From contig NZ_JAVXZZ010000001.1 of NCBI RefSeq assembly GCF_032337135.1, positions 1,713,076-1,777,075 of the forward strand: a DNA stretch of 64,000 bases. The letters are read 5' to 3'. Source of the DNA: Allorhodoferax sp032337135. GTDB lineage: Bacteria; Pseudomonadota; Gammaproteobacteria; Burkholderiales; Burkholderiaceae_C. Both the position numbers and the translations under genes were made by a program. Within the stretch, counting starts at the first letter, position 1, and every line of letters begins with the position of its first letter. Below the pieces are notes generated by a model, which was not told where the DNA came from, searched no databases, and was given only the letters and a program-made list of their open reading frames with translations. Positions 60,106 through 64,000 of the stretch are shown piece by piece.

Positions 60106-61152
60106 ATGACGGGCACACCCGTGAAAATCACCCCGCAGGAAGCCCTGCAGCGCACCATCGAGCACCGGGAAATCTTCCACGACGAGATGTTGCACCTGAT
60201 GCGCCAGATCATGTCGGGCGAGATGTCGCCGGTGATGATGGCCGCCCTCATCACCGGACTGCGGGTCAAGAAGGAAACCATTGGCGAGATCACCGCCGCG
60301 GCCCAGGTCATGCGCGAGTTCTCCACCAAGGTGGAGGTGGCGGATACGACCAACCTTGTCGACATCGTCGGGACCGGGGGCGACGGCTCCCACACCTTCA
60401 ACATTTCCACCTGTTCGATGTTCGTGGCCGCCGCCGCGGGGGCCAAGGTCAGCAAGCACGGTGGGCGCAGCGTCAGCAGCAAGAGCGGCAGTGCCGACGT
60501 GATGGAGGCGCTGGGCGTCAACATCAATCTGGCCCCGGCGGCCATTGCCCGATGCATCGCCGACGTCGGCGTGGGTTTCATGTTTGCGCCCAACCACCAC
60601 CCGGCCATGAAGAACGTGGCGCCGGTGCGCCGCGAACTCGGTGTGCGCACCATCTTCAATATCCTGGGCCCGCTGACCAATCCGGCCAGCGCACCCAACA
60701 TCCTCATGGGCGTGTTCCATGCCGACCTCGTGGGTATCCAGGTGCGCGCATTGCAGCGTTTGGGCGCCCAGCACGCCATCGTGGTGTATGGCCGCGACGG
60801 GATGGACGAGGTGTCGCTCGGTGCGGCCACGCTGGTGGGCGAGCTGAAAGACGGCGAGATCCGCGAATACGAGATCCACCCCGAGGACTTCGGCATGCCC
60901 ATGGTGAGCAACCGCTCGCTCAAGGTGGAAACTGCGCAGGATTCCATGGCCATGCTGATGGGCGTGCTCGACAACCGCGAGGGCCCGGCCAAGGAAATCG
61001 TGACGCTCAATGCCGGGGTGGCGCTCTATGCCGCCAACGTGGTGTCCAGCATGGAAGAAGGCATTGCCGCGGCACGCCAGGCCATCGAATCGGGTGCCGC
61101 CAAGGCCAAACTGCAGTCGCTGGCTGCGCTGTCGCAACAACTGGCAGCCTGA
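60106..61152 (+). CDS. trpD: Anthranilate phosphoribosyltransferase
   Basis: Second committed step of tryptophan synthesis: anthranilate + PRPP to phosphoribosyl-anthranilate. 348 residues. Glycine-rich PRPP loop GTGGDGSHTFNIST (about 86-99), KHGGRSVSSKSGSADVMEALG, FMFAPNHHPAMKNVAPVRRELG and FNILGPLTNPA are intact. Preceded by the LysE gene by 10 nt and followed by trpC after 22 nt. Confidence 0.97.
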   Translation: MTGTPVKITPQEALQRTIEHREIFHDEMLHLMRQIMSGEMSPVMMAALITGLRVKKETIGEITAAAQVMREFSTKVEVADTTNLVDIVGTGGDGSHTFNISTCSMFVAAAAGAKVSKHGGRSVSSKSGSADVMEALGVNINLAPAAIARCIADVGVGFMFAPNHHPAMKNVAPVRRELGVRTIFNILGPLTNPASAPNILMGVFHADLVGIQVRALQRLGAQHAIVVYGRDGMDEVSLGAATLVGELKDGEIREYEIHPEDFGMPMVSNRSLKVETAQDSMAMLMGVLDNREGPAKEIVTLNAGVALYAANVVSSMEEGIAAARQAIESGAAKAKLQSLAALSQQLAA

Positions 61153-61174
61153 TGGTGGCCAAAGGAACTGACCG

Positions 61175-61963
61175 ATGAGTGACATTCTCGACAAGATCGT
61201 GGCCGTGAAGCACCAGGAGGTGGCGGCCGCCAAGAAGCGCATGCCGTTCGACGCCATGCGGTTTGATGCCGAGTCGCGTGTGCTGACGCGCGACTTCCTG
61301 GGAGCCATCCGCGCCAAACTGGCTGCCGGCAAGCCTGCCGTGATTGCCGAAGTCAAGAAGGCCAGTCCGTCCAAGGGCGTGCTGCGTCCGGATTTCATTC
61401 CGGCCGACATTGCCCAGAGCTACGCCGAGCACGGCGCGGCCTGCCTGTCGGTGCTGACCGACAAGCAGTTCTTCCAGGGCGGTGTGGATTACCTGAAGCA
61501 GGCCCGTGCCTCGGTGGACTTGCCGGTGCTGCGCAAGGACTTCCTGGTGGATGCCTACCAGGTGTACGAGTCGCGCGCCATGGGGGCAGACTGCATCCTG
61601 CTGATCGCGGCCTGCCTGTCGGACGCCCAGATGGCCGAATTCGAAGCCATTGCCCGCAGCCTGGACATGGCCGTGCTGGTCGAGGTGCATGACAAGGCCG
61701 AAATGGAGCGTGCGCTCAAGCTCAAGACCCCCTTGGTGGGCATCAACAACCGCAACCTCAAGACCTTCGAGGTGTCGCTCGACACCACGCTGGCGCTCAA
61801 GGACATGGTGGGCGGCGACCGGATCGTGGTGACGGAAAGCGGCATCCACACCCGTGCGGACGTGGAGCGCATGCAGGCCGCAGGCGTCGGAGCCTACCTG
61901 GTGGGCGAGGCGTTCATGCGCGCCAAGGAACCCGGCGAAGCGCTCGCGGCCCTGTTTGGTTGA
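61175..61963 (+). CDS. trpC: Indole-3-glycerol-phosphate synthase
   Basis: Closes the indole ring from CdRP. 262 residues; the (beta/alpha)8 barrel has the catalytic motifs VIAEVKKASPSKGVLRPDF (about 49-67), LSVLTDKQFFQGG, LPVLRKDFLVDAYQ, LLIAACLSDAQMAEF, VGINNRNLKTFEVSLD and VVTESGIHTRADVERM. Not fused to TrpF. trpB, trpA and trpF are not in the window. Confidence 0.97.
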   Translation: MSDILDKIVAVKHQEVAAAKKRMPFDAMRFDAESRVLTRDFLGAIRAKLAAGKPAVIAEVKKASPSKGVLRPDFIPADIAQSYAEHGAACLSVLTDKQFFQGGVDYLKQARASVDLPVLRKDFLVDAYQVYESRAMGADCILLIAACLSDAQMAEFEAIARSLDMAVLVEVHDKAEMERALKLKTPLVGINNRNLKTFEVSLDTTLALKDMVGGDRIVVTESGIHTRADVERMQAAGVGAYLVGEAFMRAKEPGEALAALFG

Positions 61964-61976
61964 GCACTGGGTGGGT

Positions 61977-62675
61977 ATGGAAGCAGATCAGCTGCGCAGC
62001 GCCGCAGTGGCTGATTGGCCGGTGGCCCCCGGCTGGCAGCCCGTGGTCGATGAATTCTTTGCGGGCCCCAGTGGAACGTCGCTGCTTGCCTTTCTGCAGG
62101 CGCGACTCGACGCAGGTGCCGTGGTCTTTCCGCCGCGGCCCTTGCGTGCCCTGGAACTGACGCCGCCCGAGCAGGTGCGGGTCGTCATCCTCGGGCAGGA
62201 CCCCTACCACGGACGCGGCCAAGCCGAGGGGCTGGCGTTCTCGGTGCAGTCCGGAGTGGCATTGCCCCCATCCCTGCGCAACATCTTCAAGGAGTTGCAG
62301 CGCGACCTCGGAACACCGCCCCCGGCATTCCCGAACCCCGGAGGCAGCTTGCTGAAATGGGCCCAGAACGGGGTGCTGCTGCTGAACACCTGTCTCACGG
62401 TGGAGGAGGGTCAGCCTGCCAGTCACTCAGGTAAGGGCTGGGAGGTGTTGACCGATGCCATCATCCGCCATGTGTCGGCCCACGCCCAGCCTTGCGTCTT
62501 CATGCTGTGGGGCGCGCATGCCCAAGGCAAACGCACGCTCATCGATGCGCAGCGCCACCTGGTGCTGACCGCCAACCACCCTTCGCCCTTGTCGGCGCTG
62601 CGGCCTCCGCAACCCTTCATCGGGTGCGGACACTTCTCCCAAGCCCGCCAGTGGCGGGATGCGCACCGGCCATAG
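61977..62675 (+). CDS. ung: Uracil-DNA glycosylase
   Basis: Removes uracil from DNA at deaminated cytosine or misincorporated dUMP. 232 residues from the ATG at 61977; the longer open frame upstream overlaps trpC. Motifs: catalytic Asp in VVILGQDPYHGRGQAEGLAFSV (about 73-94 in part), LLLNTCLTVEEGQPASH, and the leucine-loop region NHPSPLSALRPP. Start 13 nt after trpC, so it may be read through from the trp operon. Confidence 0.95.
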   Translation: MEADQLRSAAVADWPVAPGWQPVVDEFFAGPSGTSLLAFLQARLDAGAVVFPPRPLRALELTPPEQVRVVILGQDPYHGRGQAEGLAFSVQSGVALPPSLRNIFKELQRDLGTPPPAFPNPGGSLLKWAQNGVLLLNTCLTVEEGQPASHSGKGWEVLTDAIIRHVSAHAQPCVFMLWGAHAQGKRTLIDAQRHLVLTANHPSPLSALRPPQPFIGCGHFSQARQWRDAHRP

Positions 62676-62717
62676 GCAGCGGCAGTCCGCCTCGGGCTGA
62701 AAATTTTTTCGGGCAGC

Positions 62718-62746
62718 GTGACTTTGGCAAAAATGCGTGGCATAAT
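62718..62746 (+). promoter_or_regulatory. Candidate promoter of the tRNA-tuf cluster
   Basis: GTGACT as -35 and CATAAT as -10 with a 17-bp spacer; the expected start is about 7 nt later, shortly before tRNA-Tyr at 62762. No other recognisable promoter lies between ung and the tRNA. Confidence 0.6.
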
Positions 62747-62761
62747 CCTGCGTTCACCGAA

Positions 62762-62847
62762 GGAGAGGTGGCCGAGTGGTTAATGGCAGCAGACTGTAAA
62801 TCTGCCCTCTTACGAGTACGCTGGTTCGAATCCAGCCCTCTCCACCA
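62762..62847 (+). tRNA. tyrT: tRNA-Tyr (GTA)
   Basis: Class II tRNA with a long variable arm. Acceptor stem GGAGAGG pairs with CCTCTCC, the anticodon GTA sits in GACTGTAAATC, the T-loop is GGTTCGAATCC and CCA is encoded. First gene of the Tyr-Gly-Thr-tuf unit. Confidence 0.95.
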
Positions 62848-62918
62848 AGTGATGCATCAGCAATGGGCGTGTGCCCTTGGGAAGCGAAAAGCCGTAAGGC
62901 GCTGCGAAAGCGGTTCAT

Positions 62919-62992
62919 GCGGGGTTCGTATAGTGGTAATACCTTAGCCTTCCAAGCTAAAGCGAGGAGTTCGATTCTCCTACCCCGCTCCA
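62919..62992 (+). tRNA. glyT: tRNA-Gly (TCC)
   Basis: Acceptor stem GCGGGGT pairs with ACCCCGC; anticodon TCC in CCTTCCAAGC; T-loop AGTTCGATTCT; discriminator T with encoded CCA. 71 nt after tRNA-Tyr. Confidence 0.95.
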
Positions 62993-63021
62993 GTTGATGT
63001 GTCTGGTGACAGGTTTTTTTT

Positions 63022-63096
<75 letters not shown>

Positions 63097-63175
63097 CGTT
63101 TTTTCCGGTTGTTTCTGGGTGATGAAACGGCTGTGTGATGTTTGGTTGAACTCATTACTTTTCGGAGTTTGAAAA

Positions 63176-64000
63176 ATGGCAAAAGAGAAATTCACGCGTA
63201 CCAAGCCCCACGTGAACGTGGGCACCATTGGCCACGTGGACCATGGCAAGACCACCCTGACAGCAGCCATCACCACCGTGCTGGCAGCCAAGTTCGGCGG
63301 TCAGGCCAAAGCCTACGACCAGATCGACGCTGCTCCTGAAGAGAAGGCTCGCGGTATCACCATCAACACCGCCCACGTCGAATACGAAACCGCCAACCGC
63401 CACTACGCCCACGTGGATTGCCCCGGACACGCTGACTATGTGAAGAACATGATCACCGGTGCTGCCCAGATGGACGGCGCTATCCTGGTCTGCTCCGCTG
63501 CTGACGGCCCCATGCCCCAGACCCGTGAGCACATCCTGCTGGCTCGCCAGGTGGGTGTTCCCTACATCATCGTGTTCCTGAACAAGTGCGACATGGTCGA
63601 CGACAAGGAACTGCTCGAACTGGTGGAAATGGAAGTTCGCGAACTCCTGTCCAAGTACGACTTCCCCGGTGATGACACCCCCATCATTCACGGCTCTGCC
63701 AAGCTCGCCATGGAAGGCGACAAGGGTGACTTGGGTGAAGGCGCCATCATGAAGCTGGCTGACGCCCTGGACAGCTACATCCCCACCCCTGAGCGTGCCG
63801 TGGACGGCGCCTTCCTGATGCCCGTGGAAGACGTGTTCTCCATCTCTGGTCGTGGTACCGTGGTGACCGGTCGCGTTGAGCGCGGCATCATCAAGGTCGG
63901 CGAAGAAATCGAAATCGTCGGCATCAAGGACACCCAGAAGACCACCTGCACCGGCGTGGAAATGTTCCGCAAGTTGCTCGACCAAGGTCAAGCTGGCGAC
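63176..64000 (+). CDS. tuf: Elongation factor Tu (3' end beyond the window)
   Basis: Delivers aminoacyl-tRNA to the ribosome. The ATG at 63176 opens 275 codons that run off the window edge. G motifs: GHVDHGKTT (G1, about 19-27), GITIN (G2), DCPGHADY (G3), NKCDMVDD (G4), HGSAK (G5); domain 2 starts GAFLMPVEDVFSISGRGTVV. MAKEKFTRTKPHVNVG is the usual proteobacterial start. Placement after tRNA-Tyr, Gly and Thr marks it as the tufB-type copy. Codon use is strongly biased to preferred codons, as expected for a highly expressed gene. Confidence 0.97.
   Translation, partial: MAKEKFTRTKPHVNVGTIGHVDHGKTTLTAAITTVLAAKFGGQAKAYDQIDAAPEEKARGITINTAHVEYETANRHYAHVDCPGHADYVKNMITGAAQMDGAILVCSAADGPMPQTREHILLARQVGVPYIIVFLNKCDMVDDKELLELVEMEVRELLSKYDFPGDDTPIIHGSAKLAMEGDKGDLGEGAIMKLADALDSYIPTPERAVDGAFLMPVEDVFSISGRGTVVTGRVERGIIKVGEEIEIVGIKDTQKTTCTGVEMFRKLLDQGQAGD

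Noticed and set aside
63155..63991. 278-codon minus-strand frame opposite tuf
   Set aside because: The plus strand encodes EF-Tu with all G motifs; strong codon bias there leaves the antisense open.

Overview
The window is a stretch of a high-GC betaproteobacterial chromosome, most likely a member of the Comamonadaceae (Burkholderiales; Acidovorax/Hydrogenophaga-like). Supporting this are a urea ABC transporter next to a urease accessory gene, a DUF3567 protein, a PhaM-type PHB granule protein, a recG-oxyR neighbourhood, lptAB-rpoN, the Tyr-Gly-Thr tRNA cluster in front of tuf, and several chemoreceptors ending in the CheR-binding DWETF tail. It is core-genome-like: there are no insertion sequences, prophage, CRISPR array or rRNA. 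The family assignment rests on recognised protein families and gene order, not on a database search.

Layout. 1-3.7 kb: end of the urt urea-transporter operon (urtD, urtE) facing a lone ureD and a GlcD-type FAD oxidase. 3.9-12.1 kb: housekeeping and small genes (LysR regulator, psd, chemoreceptor 1, purU, DUF3567, DUF3108, a FAH-fold protein with altered metal ligands, marC, DksA/TraR-like). 12.2-13.8 kb: copper cluster (DUF2946, YcnI, PCu(A)C). 14-17 kb: phaM, chemoreceptor 2, DUF2249. 17-26 kb: queA-tgt (queuosine), recG, a SRPBCC protein, oxyR, ubiA and a GGDEF-EAL protein. 26-35.4 kb: SDR, psiF-like, argS-SPOR-dsbA, lptA-lptB-rpoN, an RlmL-type methyltransferase and a PIN protein. 35-46.9 kb: GltB-like FMN protein, SEC-C protein, chemoreceptors 3 and 4 around a haloacetate-dehalogenase-like hydrolase, and a LysR/epimerase/Acg-nitroreductase group. 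46.9-51.4 kb: thiL and pgpA-pncC separated by two oppositely oriented genes (EVE and WYL proteins), plus apaG. 51.5-55.8 kb: rpe, chemoreceptor 5 overlapping an Hpt gene, and a tandem pair of chalcone-isomerase-like genes. 55.9-62.7 kb: trp leader, trpE, trpG, ltaE, LysE-family exporter, trpD, trpC, ung. 62.7 kb to the end: tRNA-Tyr, tRNA-Gly, tRNA-Thr and a truncated tuf.

The most unusual signal is a family of at least eleven dispersed copies of a degenerate 57-nt element. All eleven align by eye without gaps (positions 1-7 YYGCTAY, 17-20 AGCT, 25-29 GCGCA, about 37-45 TGCGGGCTA, often GGCC at 48-51). Several are intergenic. Others lie in frame inside rpoN, thiL, pncC and the LysE gene, or supply stop codons (EVE, hydrolase, PIN genes), or supply the Shine-Dalgarno and TTG start of ltaE. 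The element therefore seems to be remodelling gene ends and protein surfaces across this chromosome.

Other points of interest are five chemoreceptors in 48 kb, two of them with essentially identical signalling domains; an Hpt start codon embedded in the DWETF-coding sequence of a receptor gene; and a trp attenuation leader peptide with a Trp-Pro-Trp motif.
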